64,000 nucleotides of DNA from Allofrancisella guangzhouensis (GTDB lineage: Bacteria; Pseudomonadota; Gammaproteobacteria; Francisellales; Francisellaceae): the NCBI RefSeq assembly GCF_000815225.1, contig NZ_CP010427.1, positions 1,302,001 through 1,366,000 on the forward strand. Direction: 5' to 3'. Shown piece by piece: positions 11,075 to 22,909 of the stretch. The first letter of the stretch is position 1. Every line of letters begins with the position of its first letter. The notes beneath the pieces were generated by a model. It searched no databases and had not been told where the DNA came from. It was given only the letters and a program-made list of their open reading frames with translations. The translations under genes and the position numbers were made by a program.

Positions 11075-11560
11075 TTACTTGTATTGAACTTCGACAACTT
11101 CGTAAACAACCTTTCCTTTTGGTGTTTCTAAAATAACTTCATCTCCCTCTTCTTTTTTAATAAGCGCTCGTGCTAGTGGTGCTTGTATTGATATTTTATG
11201 ATTAGCTATATCAGCTTCATCTTCACCAACTATTTTATATGTAACCTCTTCTTCAGTATCTACATTCATAAGAGTAACTGTACAACCAAATACTACCATA
11301 CCATTATTTACTGGTAATTTTGTAACGTCTATAACTTGTGCATTTGCTAATTTTGCTTCAATATCTTTAATTCTTCCCTCAATTATCCCTTGTCTTTCTC
11401 TAGCTGCATGGTATTCTGCATTTTCCTTTAAGTCACCATGATCACGAGCTTCAGCTATAGCTGTTATAATTTCTGGTCTTTCAACTTTTTTAAGTTGATT
11501 AAGCTCAGCTCTAAGTGCTGCTTCACCTACTGGTGTCATTGGTACTCTATCATTTGCCAT
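11075..11560 (-). CDS. greA: Transcription elongation factor GreA
   Basis: GreA rescues backtracked RNA polymerase by stimulating cleavage of the nascent RNA 3' end. The 161 residues show the N-terminal coiled coil with the acidic tip ([19 protein letters not shown], about residues 37-55, containing the D and E residues that hold the catalytic metal) and the C-terminal FKBP-like domain ending [11 protein letters not shown]. Length is standard (158-161). AAGGAG lies 8 bases before the ATG. It sits between a pilin-like gene and uvrA, all on the minus strand and closely spaced. Confidence 0.97.
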   Translation of the reverse strand: MANDRVPMTPVGEAALRAELNQLKKVERPEIITAIAEARDHGDLKENAEYHAARERQGIIEGRIKDIEAKLANAQVIDVTKLPVNNGMVVFGCTVTLMNVDTEEEVTYKIVGEDEADIANHKISIQAPLARALIKKEEGDEVILETPKGKVVYEVVEVQYK

Positions 11561-11593
11561 TATTTTATTCTCCTTTAAACTAAAATGAAAAGT

Positions 11594-12181
11594 CTATGCG
11601 CAGGTATATAAACCACCACCTGATTTAGTTGGGCTATCAGTGTAAACCACTCTACCAACTATGTTTAAAACTAAAGCCGCCCTATATTCACTTGACCTAT
11701 CACAGTATGTAATATTTCCATTACCTGTAGCCATAAAGCCATTTGGACTAATTTTTAAGTAAGATGGATTACCTGATAAATTTATATAAATATGCTCACT
11801 ATGACCTTTAGGTAAATTTGCTATTATTTGATCATCATTAGCTACGTACGTAGCTGTACCATCAGTGCTTTCAAATGCAACTATAGGGTTATCTCCCCAA
11901 TTATTAGTACTAGCACAATTTAAAGTAGTTTCATCCAATTTACCTGTAGCATCAAAACTATCAGCGTTAGCTGCACATACAATTACTGCCTTACCATCAA
12001 TTCTAGCTCTAATTACACTATATTCTATTAGCTTTTGTAAATTTGTAAGCCTTGTCTCTGCGAAAGTTTTGTAGTAGAAAGTAAAGGTACTAATAGCAGC
12101 CATCATGAGTATAGTCATAATAGCTATTACAACCATAACCTCCACTAATGAAAACCCTTTATTTTTTACACATCCAGACAT
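11594..12181 (-). CDS. Type IV pilin-like protein (FimT/GspH-type minor pseudopilin)
   Basis: This is a prepilin: a short basic leader (MSGCVKNKG) is followed by the prepilin peptidase site G-FSLVEV and a 20-residue hydrophobic helix VMVVIAIMTILMMAAISTF. Glu at +5 of the mature protein, needed for pilus assembly, is present. The globular part (to residue 195) has four cysteines that could form disulfides and ends in GGGLYTCA, similar to GspH/FimT-class minor pilins. Its processing enzyme is probably PilD, encoded at 44804. The gene abuts pgi with only one base between them, so it is likely cotranscribed with metabolic genes rather than with a pilus cluster. Role as structural or minor pilin is not decidable here. 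Confidence 0.85.
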   Translation of the reverse strand: MSGCVKNKGFSLVEVMVVIAIMTILMMAAISTFTFYYKTFAETRLTNLQKLIEYSVIRARIDGKAVIVCAANADSFDATGKLDETTLNCASTNNWGDNPIVAFESTDGTATYVANDDQIIANLPKGHSEHIYINLSGNPSYLKISPNGFMATGNGNITYCDRSSEYRAALVLNIVGRVVYTDSPTKSGGGLYTCA

Positions 12182-12182
12182 A

Positions 12183-13796
12183 TTAGAATTTGCTTTTTTG
12201 TATTAGCTTTTTAGTTGACTCATCAAGTTGAAGATACTCTGTAGAATTAAGATTCCTCATAGCTTTTAAAATATTTTTTCCAAGTTTTTTACCAAGTTCA
12301 ACACCCCATTGATCATAACTGTTAATGTCCCACAGTACGCCTTGAACAAATATTTTATGCTCATATAAAGCTATCAAGGCGCCAAGATTATAGGGGTTTA
12401 ATTCTTCTAATAGTATCGTAGTACTAGGTCTATTACCAGGTATTACTTTATGATAAGCCAGACTTTTAGACTTATATTCATCAACGCCACTTTCTAAAAG
12501 CTCATTATAAACTATATTATATGATTGTCCAAACATTAGTGCCTGAGACTGAGCAAAACAATTCGCCAGTAATGACTCTTGATGGTTATCGTAACTATGA
12601 TAACTTTTAGCAATTGCTATAAAATCAACCGGAACAAAAACATTACCTTGATGTAAGAGTTGGTGAAAAGCATGCTGCCCATTTGTGCCAACCCCGCCCC
12701 ACAATATAGATCCTGTTTGATAGTTAACTGTATTACCAGCTAAATCAACAGATTTTCCATTACTTTCCATATCAGCTTGCTGGAGGTAATCAACAAAAAA
12801 ACTAAGCCTATCATCATAAGGCAATAAAGCTTGAGTTTGACTATTATATACACATGAATAGTAGCTAGCAAGTAATGCCATAATTACAGGAATATTTTTA
12901 GCAAAATCTGCTTCTTTAAAATGCTTATCTATAGAGTAAGCACCAGCTAAAAGCTTTTCAAAATTATCATAACCTACTGCAAATGCTATCGGCATACCTA
13001 TAGATGACCATAAGGAGTAGCGACCACCTACCCAATCCCACATTTTATAGCAATGCTCTAAATCAATACCAAATTCTTTAACCTTATCAAGTTGGCTTGA
13101 AATAGCCACAAAGTGATTAGCTACAGACTCCTTTTCTTTATAATGATTTAAAAGCCATTCTCTAGCTGAAATAGAATTTAGTAAGGTCTCTTCTGTTGAA
13201 AAAGATTTTGAAGCTATTATAAATAAAGTTGTTTCTGGATGAACACAGTTTAAAGCTTGTAGTAACGAATCTGCATCAACATTAGAAACAAAATGTACCT
13301 TTAACCCAGTACAGTGATATGGAACAAGTGCACGAACAACCATCTTAGGACCAAGATCTGAACCACCAATACCTATATTAATAATATCTGTTATTTTTTT
13401 ACCAGAGTAACCTTTCCACTTACCGGAAGTAACTTTCTCTATAAGTGATTTAACACGTTGCTTCTCTTGATAAATTTCTAAATGTATGTTTTGATCATCA
13501 ACTATTAATTGCTTATCTGATAAGTCACGTAAAGCAGTATGCAACACTGATCTATTTTCTGTAACATTTATTTTCTCTCCAGCAAACATTTGAGATATTT
13601 TTTGCTTAAGATTTGAGCTATTTGCCAGTTTTATAAGCCTATCAAAGATAATTTTGTTTATAAGGTTTTTAGAATAATCAAAGAATATACTTTCATAAGC
13701 TAAAGAAAAGTTTTCAACTCTTTTATGATCCTTTTTGAACTCTGATTTTAAGTCAATGTTTTCACTGACAATTTCTTTTAAACTATTACAAAGCAT
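12183..13796 (-). CDS. pgi: Glucose-6-phosphate isomerase
   Basis: It interconverts glucose-6-phosphate and fructose-6-phosphate in cytosolic glycolysis and gluconeogenesis. The 537-residue protein has the family signatures: [13 protein letters not shown]-type phosphate loop ([11 protein letters not shown], about 147-157), [30 protein letters not shown], and [10 protein letters not shown] near residue 438. Length is slightly below the 549 of E. coli. The start overlaps the end of the upstream thiamine pyrophosphokinase gene by 11 bases, indicating translational coupling, and the stop is one base from the pilin gene. Confidence 0.97.
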   Translation of the reverse strand: MLCNSLKEIVSENIDLKSEFKKDHKRVENFSLAYESIFFDYSKNLINKIIFDRLIKLANSSNLKQKISQMFAGEKINVTENRSVLHTALRDLSDKQLIVDDQNIHLEIYQEKQRVKSLIEKVTSGKWKGYSGKKITDIINIGIGGSDLGPKMVVRALVPYHCTGLKVHFVSNVDADSLLQALNCVHPETTLFIIASKSFSTEETLLNSISAREWLLNHYKEKESVANHFVAISSQLDKVKEFGIDLEHCYKMWDWVGGRYSLWSSIGMPIAFAVGYDNFEKLLAGAYSIDKHFKEADFAKNIPVIMALLASYYSCVYNSQTQALLPYDDRLSFFVDYLQQADMESNGKSVDLAGNTVNYQTGSILWGGVGTNGQHAFHQLLHQGNVFVPVDFIAIAKSYHSYDNHQESLLANCFAQSQALMFGQSYNIVYNELLESGVDEYKSKSLAYHKVIPGNRPSTTILLEELNPYNLGALIALYEHKIFVQGVLWDINSYDQWGVELGKKLGKNILKAMRNLNSTEYLQLDESTKKLIQKSKF

Positions 13797-14436
13797 CTAT
13801 TTTACCCTTGTATTTTTCATGTGATATAAACAATAAAATATCGCCCGTAGAATATGATATCGTTACAGTATCTTCTATAGCATAATTTCTTGTGCCTATC
13901 ATTCCACCTAATGATAAACTTTCGTCATTAAGAGGATATCTTAAACCATTATAATATATATTATTTGCTAAACAAAAAGGAACTACTGAAAACATCTTAC
14001 CCAACACCCCACTAATAATAAATTTTTGAGGTATGAAAAAATAACGAGAGTGAATATCAATAAACTCAATTGCGATTTTTTGCTTATAACTTTTAGCAAC
14101 TGAAATATTACCCAAAAAATGATCCATTTCTCCTTCTGAAGCACCAAAAACGTAAACTTTTTTAAAATGTTTTTTTAACAAAAAATCTAGACATTTCTCA
14201 AAATCTGTAGAATATTGATCATTATCTATTAAAAACAAATCATTGTTTACTGTATTATATGAATCAGAATCTCCTATAACTTTTTCTATTCTTTTATTTA
14301 TACCATGAGAATCTTTAACTTTTAAATATGCTCCATCAGCACAAAATATCGAAAAATTAAGATAATTATCCGCAATATATTTCTGACAAAAAAGTAAATC
14401 AATTTTACCATTTAAGAATAAAATAGCTTCAGACAT
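13786..14436 (-). CDS. Thiamine diphosphokinase
   Basis: It converts thiamine plus ATP to thiamine diphosphate. The 216 residues show the bacterial thiamine pyrophosphokinase pattern: [11 protein letters not shown] near residue 33, VIGDSDS near 54 (metal-binding aspartates), [15 protein letters not shown] near 73, and [16 protein letters not shown] near 95. The C-terminal domain ends in the strand pairs [17 protein letters not shown]. Length matches the family (about 210-220). It is the gene immediately before pgi on the minus strand, overlapping it by 11 bases. No TPP riboswitch was seen in the 59 bases between it and guaB. Confidence 0.85.
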   Translation of the reverse strand: MSEAILFLNGKIDLLFCQKYIADNYLNFSIFCADGAYLKVKDSHGINKRIEKVIGDSDSYNTVNNDLFLIDNDQYSTDFEKCLDFLLKKHFKKVYVFGASEGEMDHFLGNISVAKSYKQKIAIEFIDIHSRYFFIPQKFIISGVLGKMFSVVPFCLANNIYYNGLRYPLNDESLSLGGMIGTRNYAIEDTVTISYSTGDILLFISHEKYKGKIDAL

Positions 14437-14495
14437 GAGGTAATTTTTTACAGGATTTATGTAATTATACCCTTTTTTAACAAATCAATACACTA

Positions 14496-15977
<1,482 letters not shown>

Positions 15978-16066
15978 CTAAAGATTTAAATTTAATTACA
16001 TTAGTATTTTATCACAAAATAAAAAATATGCTATAGATGTAAGAATTTTATTTAAAGAAACAGAAA

Positions 16067-17506
16067 TTATTTCGCTTGAGATAATAAGTAGTGAGTTAAA
16101 AGAGGTATAGGACGCCCACTTGCTTTACAACTTGAAAAATCACCCATTGCTGAACCTGCTATATCAAGGTGCGCCCATTCATAATCTTCTGTAAACTTAG
16201 ACAAAAACAAAGCTGCCACAATTGATCCTGCTGATCTATCTCTGTTGCAGTTATCCACGTCTGCTACCTTACTTTTAATTTTATCTAAATAAGGCTTATG
16301 CAATGGCAATCTCCACACTAAATCATTAGAAGCCTGTGCAGCTTGTTGTAAGCTATTTGCTAGTTTATCACTATTAGCAAACAGCCCAGAAAAAGCATCT
16401 CCTAAAGAAATTATCATAGCTCCTGTTAAAGTTGCCATATCTATAACTACTTTTGGTTTATATTTACCAACATAAGTTAATGTATCACATAACACAAGTC
16501 TACCTTCAGCATCTGTATTGCTAACCTCTACAGTTATTCCCTTCATACTCTTAAGCACATCTCCCGGACGATAAGACCTAGCATCTATAGCATTCTCTGC
16601 TAGAGCCATAACACCTATCACATTAACAGGAAGATTAAGCATTGCTAAAGTTTTCATAGTCCCCATAACAACAGCTGCGCCACCCATATCCATCTTCATA
16701 GTATCCATACCGGCAGCGGGCTTTATACACAATCCGCCACTGTCAAATACTAAGCCTTTACCTACTAGAACTATAGGTGCCTGATCATCTGTTGCTCCAT
16801 TGTATTTCATAGATACAATATAATTTGGCATATCTGAACCTCTACCTACAGCTAAAGCACAACCCATACCCAACTCTTTCATTGCATCTTCATCCAAATA
16901 CTCCAAATCAAACTTATCATATTTAGAAGTAAGCTCCCTAGCTTCATTAAGCATATAATCAGTATTACAAATATTTGCTGGCAAATTCTGTAAATCCTTA
17001 GCATAGTTTTGTCCACAAGCTATAGCAGACCCTATTTTAACTGCTTGATCAAGATCTTGATTACCTGAATAAACTAACTCTACCTGGTTTAAACTATAGC
17101 TTTCTTTTACTGTTTTTAACTCATCAAAAACGTAACTTTCTGATATTAAAGCTCTAACAGTTTCTGATGCAAACTGCTTTATATCACAATTTTCAAATAC
17201 ATAATCTACATTAATAGCAACTTCTTCTATATTTATTTTTTTCAAAAAATCACATGCTTTGGCAATAGATTTATCATACTCTGAACTTAAAAAATCCTGC
17301 CTTAATCCAATTCCTAAAAGTATTACTGTTTTTTCGCTATGCAACAAAGGAAGTACTTCTCCAAACTTGGCTTTAAAAACTTTTTTTCCTAATAGTTTTT
17401 TTGAATTTGGACACTTAGTTTCAGTTACTAATTTCTGTAAGTTTTCTTGAGCAACAATTATCACTTCTGAACTTAAGCTAGTCTTATCAGTTATAGTCAA
17501 TTTCAT
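16067..17506 (-). CDS. pepA: Cytosol (leucyl) aminopeptidase, M17
   Basis: It removes N-terminal residues from peptides with two metal ions. The C-terminal catalytic domain contains VLVGKGLVFDSGG, KMDMGGAAVV and the M17 signature NTDAEGRL, with metal ligands Lys, Asp and Glu all present. Length 479 residues is close to the family's roughly 500. It is divergently oriented from lptF-lptG across 153 bases, the arrangement commonly seen in gammaproteobacteria. E. coli PepA also binds DNA in site-specific recombination; nothing here shows that role. Confidence 0.95.
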   Translation of the reverse strand: MKLTITDKTSLSSEVIIVAQENLQKLVTETKCPNSKKLLGKKVFKAKFGEVLPLLHSEKTVILLGIGLRQDFLSSEYDKSIAKACDFLKKINIEEVAINVDYVFENCDIKQFASETVRALISESYVFDELKTVKESYSLNQVELVYSGNQDLDQAVKIGSAIACGQNYAKDLQNLPANICNTDYMLNEARELTSKYDKFDLEYLDEDAMKELGMGCALAVGRGSDMPNYIVSMKYNGATDDQAPIVLVGKGLVFDSGGLCIKPAAGMDTMKMDMGGAAVVMGTMKTLAMLNLPVNVIGVMALAENAIDARSYRPGDVLKSMKGITVEVSNTDAEGRLVLCDTLTYVGKYKPKVVIDMATLTGAMIISLGDAFSGLFANSDKLANSLQQAAQASNDLVWRLPLHKPYLDKIKSKVADVDNCNRDRSAGSIVAALFLSKFTEDYEWAHLDIAGSAMGDFSSCKASGRPIPLLTHYLLSQAK

Positions 17507-17659
17507 ACGGTCTTATCTTTACTTTCCTAATTTTCAAATATCATATCAAAAAATACTTATTAACGCACCAGTTTAAAATTAAGCTTTGTATTAAATTGCT
17601 GACTTTTATTAATAAAAATTATAGAATAATAAATAGCTTAAAATTACTAGTGATAAGTT

Positions 17660-18733
17660 TTGATTCTAGAAAAATACTATAATAGAGATATTGTAAACGC
17701 TTTTACCTCTATAACTTTATTTATCATATCTATATTATCTGCCAACTTACTTATTAGACTTTTTCAGAAGGCTTATTCTCAAGGTCTAGGTATGGATGCT
17801 ATTATAAAGTTTGTAATTTTAACATTACCCCAAAACGTAACTTTTGTTATCCCAATAGCTATGTTCTTGGCCATAATTTTATGTTTTGGCAAATATTTTT
17901 CAAACAACGAAATGTTTGTAACCTTAGCCGGCGGAGTTACATGGCTAAAAATAGTTTTAAATACTTTAAAACCTGCTACTGTTCTAATAGTAGCTGCTTT
18001 TTTTACATCTATGTATCTCATACCTTTAGCCAACCAAACTACCGATGTATTCCAAACCTCACTGTCTGCACGTGCCTTAATATCCTCTATAACAGATGGA
18101 AAAGTACTTAATATACCAAACGGTAGAGTTTTATACATTAACACTAAATCTGGAAATAGATTAAATGGTTTATTTTTATACCAACAAGCTCCAAAAGATA
18201 AAGATTATAAGGTTATTACAGCGCCACAGGCAACTGTTATATCAGATAAAACAGCAGCTTTTTTAAATTTCACAGATGTAAATATATACTCACGCGAACT
18301 AAAATCATTTAAAGCCACTTACGGTACAGCAGATAAAGCAATATATACAATTTATGACAACTCTATTCGTGACTATAACCATTATAGAATGGATAGGTTA
18401 TATTTTGGGGAGCTGGTGAAAAATGCTTTAAAAGGAGAAAACCGGTCTACTGCTGAACTTTTTTCAAGGCTTAATGACTGTATTAGTATAATAATTGCTA
18501 GCTTACTTGCACTTTCGATGTGCAGGCTACAACCACGTCAAAATAGATATGCAAAGCTTCTTCCATCTGTAATAGTTTTAGCTCTATATTTATGTTCAAT
18601 AATGTTTGTCAACACACTAATGGCAAAAGGTAATATTCCTGCTTGGATCGGGATTTGGCTACCCCACATTTTCTTTGCAATATTTGCTATAAGAACTATC
18701 AGAAAACAAAACGGAATATCCAATAAAAGGTAA
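17660..18733 (+). CDS. lptF: LPS export ABC transporter permease LptF
   Basis: LptF and LptG form the inner-membrane permease that, with LptB, extracts lipopolysaccharide and passes it to LptC and the periplasmic bridge. The 357 residues begin at a TTG codon at 17660 (MILEKYYNRDIVNAF); no in-frame ATG is available upstream. Three predicted membrane helices lie in the first 130 residues, a periplasmic beta-jellyroll domain spans about 140-250, and three helices follow. The order pepA | lptF-lptG and the six-base gap to lptG are typical. A TATAGAATAAT sequence 30 bases upstream may be the -10 element. Confidence 0.93.
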   Translation: MILEKYYNRDIVNAFTSITLFIISILSANLLIRLFQKAYSQGLGMDAIIKFVILTLPQNVTFVIPIAMFLAIILCFGKYFSNNEMFVTLAGGVTWLKIVLNTLKPATVLIVAAFFTSMYLIPLANQTTDVFQTSLSARALISSITDGKVLNIPNGRVLYINTKSGNRLNGLFLYQQAPKDKDYKVITAPQATVISDKTAAFLNFTDVNIYSRELKSFKATYGTADKAIYTIYDNSIRDYNHYRMDRLYFGELVKNALKGENRSTAELFSRLNDCISIIIASLLALSMCRLQPRQNRYAKLLPSVIVLALYLCSIMFVNTLMAKGNIPAWIGIWLPHIFFAIFAIRTIRKQNGISNKR

Positions 18734-18739
18734 AGAGAT

Positions 18740-19804
18740 ATGTTTTTAAACCGAATTGATCGCTATATCTTTAAAACAGTATTAAACAGTTTTTTGATTG
18801 TTACTACTATTTTTTGCATTTTATTCTTTATTTTTACATACTTAGCGCAAGTTAGTAATAGTCATAATAATGCCAGTAACTGGGAACTTACTGTAAACAC
18901 GTTATACCAATTACCAGGAATCTTATATACCCTACTTCCTGCTTGTGCCATGGTAGGAGCACTTATGGGGCTTAGTCTACTAGCAAATAACTCTGAAATT
19001 ATTGTGCTTAGATCTTCAGGGCGTTCAACATTCCAAATTGCTAAAGGGGTTATTATCGTTGGTTTAATTGGTGCCGCTGTTGCGATAGTATTTGGCGGAT
19101 ATATAGCTCCTGTGTTACAAAAACTTGCAGATACTAATACTGTACAATACAACAGTAATAACATATGGTTAAAAACTACCGATGGTATCACTCACATAAG
19201 ACATATAGACCCTGAAAAAAAATCAGCCACAGGAATTAGTAGGTTTATAATAGAAAACAATAAATTAAAAGAAGTCCGATTTGCAACTACCGCAAAGTAT
19301 TCTACCGACACTGCTGCAAATGCTTATAATATCAACAAAATTGTTTACCCGATTACAGATATACAAAAACAACTTGAAATCGTAAAAAACATAAGTCAAG
19401 ATAAATGGGCAGATCCTTTACCTTTATCAGTAGCACGTATCATAACAATCAATGACAATGATTATTTAAGCCTAACACAGTTAACAAAATTTATGTTTTC
19501 GAATACTCAAGCCAACGATAAAACATTATCTTTAAAGTTCTGGCAAGAAATATTTCAACCAATATCTTTGATGATTTTAATACTACTTTCTGTACCACTT
19601 AGTATAGGTTCAAATAGATCATCAACCCTTGTTGTAAAACTTATTCTAGGCGCTCTTTTTGGATTTTCATTTTTCATAATTAACCAAATTTTTGGACCTA
19701 TAGCACTTATATTACACATGCCTCCTATATTTGGTGCTGCTGGACCAACTCTAATTGCTCTAGCTTTACTAATATACTTATTTATCAAATCAAAAGAAAC
19801 TTAA
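18740..19804 (+). CDS. lptG: LPS export ABC transporter permease LptG
   Basis: It is the partner of LptF in the LptB2FG lipopolysaccharide extractor. The 354 residues start MFLNRIDRYIFKTVLNSFLIV, a conserved LptG opening, and show six predicted membrane helices flanking a periplasmic jellyroll (about 135-260). The coupling-helix region near SEIIVLRSSGRSTFQIAKG is intact. It starts six bases after lptF and ends three bases before the M16 gene, so the run lptF-lptG-M16-M16-rsmD is probably one transcript. Confidence 0.94.
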   Translation: MFLNRIDRYIFKTVLNSFLIVTTIFCILFFIFTYLAQVSNSHNNASNWELTVNTLYQLPGILYTLLPACAMVGALMGLSLLANNSEIIVLRSSGRSTFQIAKGVIIVGLIGAAVAIVFGGYIAPVLQKLADTNTVQYNSNNIWLKTTDGITHIRHIDPEKKSATGISRFIIENNKLKEVRFATTAKYSTDTAANAYNINKIVYPITDIQKQLEIVKNISQDKWADPLPLSVARIITINDNDYLSLTQLTKFMFSNTQANDKTLSLKFWQEIFQPISLMILILLSVPLSIGSNRSSTLVVKLILGALFGFSFFIINQIFGPIALILHMPPIFGAAGPTLIALALLIYLFIKSKET

Positions 19805-19807
19805 AAT

Positions 19808-21061
19808 ATGCAAATACATACATACTCTCTAAATAATGGTCTAAACATATATGTACAACCAAATCAGCGAGCACCTGTTGTTTTATCACAAATTTGGTAT
19901 AAAGTTGGATCAACCTATGAACCTCAAAATCTAACTGGCATTTCGCATATGCTTGAACATATGATGTTTAAAGGCACCGACAAATATTCAAAAAAAGACA
20001 TGAATAGTCTAGTTGAAAATAATGGCGGTATTCAAAATGCTTTTACTAGCTTTGATTATACTGCTTACTACCAGTTTTGGCATAAGAGAAACTTAGAATT
20101 AAGCTTATCTTTAGAGTCTTCTCGTATGAATAATCTTATTTTTGACGAGAGGGAATTTATTCCAGAAAGAAAGGTAGTTTTAGAAGAACGTAGCCTTAGA
20201 GTTGATGATAAAGCCTTTAACTACGCTTTTGAACAATTTATGAAACTGGCATACCAGACAAACTCCCGCCACACACCTATAATAGGCTGGCGTGAAGATA
20301 TTGAAAGTTACTCTTTGGACAAGTTAAAGCGATGGTACAAGCAATACTATGCTCCAAATAACGCTAGTATAGTGATAGTTGGAGATGTTGATAAAGACTC
20401 AGCATATCATATGATAAGAGATTATTTTGGTAATATACCTACTTCTTTTATACCAGAAACTAAACAAGAAAGTAGTTTAATTAATTCTGGTTATAAGCAG
20501 TTAGAAATTAAAAAGCCACCTAATGATACCTCAGCTATAATAATGGGTTATATTACTCCATCTTTAACTACAAATTACCAAGAGAATGATCCATTTGCTC
20601 TAATGATTTTAAATAATATTTTAGGAAGCGCAGATGCTTCTATTCTTCAGCAAAAACTAGTCAGAGATGAAATTTTATGTTGTCATATAGATAGTGAATA
20701 TTTGCCCTTTATAAAGGGAGAGGACATTTTTATTATTACAGCAATAGCAAATCAAGATCAAAGTCTAGAAAACATTCAAGATAAGATTGAAAACGTTATT
20801 AATGGTTTAAAAGCCAATAGTATAACACAAGAGCAACTGCAGCGTGCTAAAGTCACTATCAAAGCGGACAAAATATTTGCTATGGATTCATTAGAAACCC
20901 AAGCAAACCTTATTGGTTCATTAGCTAGCATCAATCTAAATGTTGATTACTATAGGTACCTTAACAAACTTTATGATGTAACAATTGAGGATGTAAATAG
21001 AGTACTTAACGAATACTTTAACAAACAAAACCTTACATCTGTACATTTACTAAAGGATTAA
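19808..21061 (+). CDS. M16 zinc peptidase, catalytic subunit type
   Basis: The 417-residue protein carries the inverted zinc motif HMLEHMMFKG (His-x-x-Glu-His, near residue 46) and the downstream glutamate in VVLEERSLRVDD that completes the zinc site. It lacks a recognisable signal peptide. The next gene encodes a second M16 domain without the zinc motif. Together they resemble the two-chain M16B (PqqL/YmxG-like) peptidases in which one chain is catalytic and the other supplies the substrate-positioning Arg/Tyr. Substrate is unknown. Whether the pair is periplasmic or cytosolic cannot be told from sequence. Confidence 0.9.
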   Translation: MQIHTYSLNNGLNIYVQPNQRAPVVLSQIWYKVGSTYEPQNLTGISHMLEHMMFKGTDKYSKKDMNSLVENNGGIQNAFTSFDYTAYYQFWHKRNLELSLSLESSRMNNLIFDEREFIPERKVVLEERSLRVDDKAFNYAFEQFMKLAYQTNSRHTPIIGWREDIESYSLDKLKRWYKQYYAPNNASIVIVGDVDKDSAYHMIRDYFGNIPTSFIPETKQESSLINSGYKQLEIKKPPNDTSAIIMGYITPSLTTNYQENDPFALMILNNILGSADASILQQKLVRDEILCCHIDSEYLPFIKGEDIFIITAIANQDQSLENIQDKIENVINGLKANSITQEQLQRAKVTIKADKIFAMDSLETQANLIGSLASINLNVDYYRYLNKLYDVTIEDVNRVLNEYFNKQNLTSVHLLKD

Positions 21062-21068
21062 ACAACAA

Positions 21069-22292
21069 ATGATCCAGAAACTTAATATTAACAACACAAA
21101 TATATACTTTCAAAGAGACACTAATTTACCTATGGTAGATATTCAGCTAAATTTTAGGGCTGGATCTGCATTTGATGACAGACTAAATGGTTTAGCTGAC
21201 TTGGCAGTAAGTTTATTTGCTACAAAAACAAAGTCTTCTACTGAACAAGAACTTATAAATAAAATTACAGATATAGGTGCATCAATTCATGCTGAAACTA
21301 GTAAAGAATTTTTTTGCGTTAAAGTTAGAATTTTAAGTGAGTCACACGTATTAGACCAAACGATGACAATCCTCAGAGAAATCTTTACAGAGCCAGATTT
21401 TGATGAAAATATCCTTGAAAGAGAAAAATTACAAACACTTACGCATATTGACTATTTGCATAAGCAATCCACTTACCTAGCATCTTTAGAGTTTTCTAAA
21501 CAACTTTTTGCTGAAAACCCTTATAGCCATCCTACTATTGGTTATAAAAGTAGCATACAAAAAATAACTATCAAAGATATCACCAACTTCTATAATAAAT
21601 ACATATGTGCTAGTAATGCCAATATTTGTGTAGTCGGAGACATAAGCAAATCTGATACTCAGAAATTAGCTAAAGAGATCATAAACTCTCTGCACAAAGG
21701 GCAAGCAAACACGCAAAATTTTATACAATTACCAGCTAAGCCTATAATAGTAGAAAAACAATTTAGTAGTAACCAAACTTCAATTTTAATAGGTCACCAA
21801 CTTCTAGTAGACATATTAGACCCTTTATACTTCCCACTAAAACTTGGTGATGAAATACTTGGTGGCAGTGGTTTAAATTCTTTATTATTTAACAAAGTGC
21901 GGGAAGAGCTTGGATTGGTTTACAATATCAGCAGCAATGCAAATATTAACCCTGACTATGGTAGCTTTGTGATATCAGCTCAAACAAGTAATCCAAATCT
22001 AGCTCTAAAAACTATAAAAGAAGTTTATGAAGATTTTGTTTATAAAAAAATAGACGAAGAAAGTGTTGCAAATACAAAAAAACATATAGAAGGTACTCAT
22101 CTACTAACTTCTGTAAAAAATAGTTCGAAACTTAGTATGTTATCATCTATTGCTAACAAAGAATTACCTTTAGATTTTTTTGATCAGTACGTCGAAAATA
22201 TAAATTCTGTCACTCCAGCACAAATTAATCAAGCTTTTCAACAAATTCAAAAAAATGCTATTGTAACAGTGATAGTTGGAGATGTCAAATAG
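21069..22292 (+). CDS. M16 family protein, non-catalytic partner
   Basis: This 407-residue M16 protein has LADLAVSLFATK where the zinc motif would be, so it cannot bind zinc in the usual way. It keeps the C-terminal KVREELGLVYNISS segment with the Arg and Tyr that contact substrate in the two-subunit M16B enzymes. It follows the zinc-containing M16 gene by seven bases, so a heterodimer is likely. Its stop codon TAG shares its last base with the GTG start of rsmD. Confidence 0.88.
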   Translation: MIQKLNINNTNIYFQRDTNLPMVDIQLNFRAGSAFDDRLNGLADLAVSLFATKTKSSTEQELINKITDIGASIHAETSKEFFCVKVRILSESHVLDQTMTILREIFTEPDFDENILEREKLQTLTHIDYLHKQSTYLASLEFSKQLFAENPYSHPTIGYKSSIQKITIKDITNFYNKYICASNANICVVGDISKSDTQKLAKEIINSLHKGQANTQNFIQLPAKPIIVEKQFSSNQTSILIGHQLLVDILDPLYFPLKLGDEILGGSGLNSLLFNKVREELGLVYNISSNANINPDYGSFVISAQTSNPNLALKTIKEVYEDFVYKKIDEESVANTKKHIEGTHLLTSVKNSSKLSMLSSIANKELPLDFFDQYVENINSVTPAQINQAFQQIQKNAIVTVIVGDVK

Positions 22293-22846
22293 TGAAAACT
22301 AACACTGTTCGGGTAATAGCTGGCGAATATAAAAATCGAAGACTTAAATTTCCTGATATCAATGGTCTTCGACCTACCTCAGATCAGTTAAAGGAAACTA
22401 TTTTTAACTGGTTAGCTCCATATATACATGGTAGCATCTGTGTAGATGCTTTCGCTGGAAGTGGTAGTTTAGGAATAGAAAGTTTATCAAGAGGCGCTGT
22501 AAAAGCCATATTTTATGAAACCAACTTTAAAGCTATAGATCAATTAAAACAGAATTTGCAAAACCTAGAGATTTCAAATTTTGAATTATATAAAACTGAT
22601 AGTATAAAGGCTCTTAGTAAACTTAATATACCTAATTCTCAACTAATTATTTTTCTAGATCCGCCTTTTAACAAAGATATTATCCCAAAAACACTAGAAA
22701 ACCTACTTGAAAATAGCTTTATACCGCAAGGAACTATTATATATATAGAAACTGAAAAGCAAGCTAATTTTAGCCTTGAAGGTTTTGAAGTATTAAAAGG
22801 AAAAGATACCCCTAACATCAAAGCTAAGCTAATAATAAAAAAATAA
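22292..22846 (+). CDS. rsmD: 16S rRNA (guanine(966)-N(2))-methyltransferase RsmD
   Basis: RsmD methylates G966 of 16S rRNA in the assembled 30S particle using S-adenosylmethionine. The 184 residues include the RVIAGEYKNRRL opening, RPTSDQLKETIFNWL, the SAM loop CVDAFAGSGSLGIESLSRGA and the catalytic FLDPPF motif near residue 127. The start is GTG, overlapping the M16 stop by one base (TAGTG), an arrangement that favours translational coupling. Confidence 0.94.
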   Translation: MKTNTVRVIAGEYKNRRLKFPDINGLRPTSDQLKETIFNWLAPYIHGSICVDAFAGSGSLGIESLSRGAVKAIFYETNFKAIDQLKQNLQNLEISNFELYKTDSIKALSKLNIPNSQLIIFLDPPFNKDIIPKTLENLLENSFIPQGTIIYIETEKQANFSLEGFEVLKGKDTPNIKAKLIIKK

Positions 22847-22909
22847 TTTCAATTTTTAAAATAATCTCTACAATGTATCCAAACCAACTGCCCAAAATCA
22901 AGGAATAAT

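Noticed and set aside
14437-14495. TPP riboswitch before thiamine pyrophosphokinase
   Set aside because: Only 59 bases between guaB and this gene, with no thi-box pattern.
17779-18144. Minus-strand frame of 121 codons opposite lptF
   Set aside because: Shadow of the lptF reading frame; no independent support.
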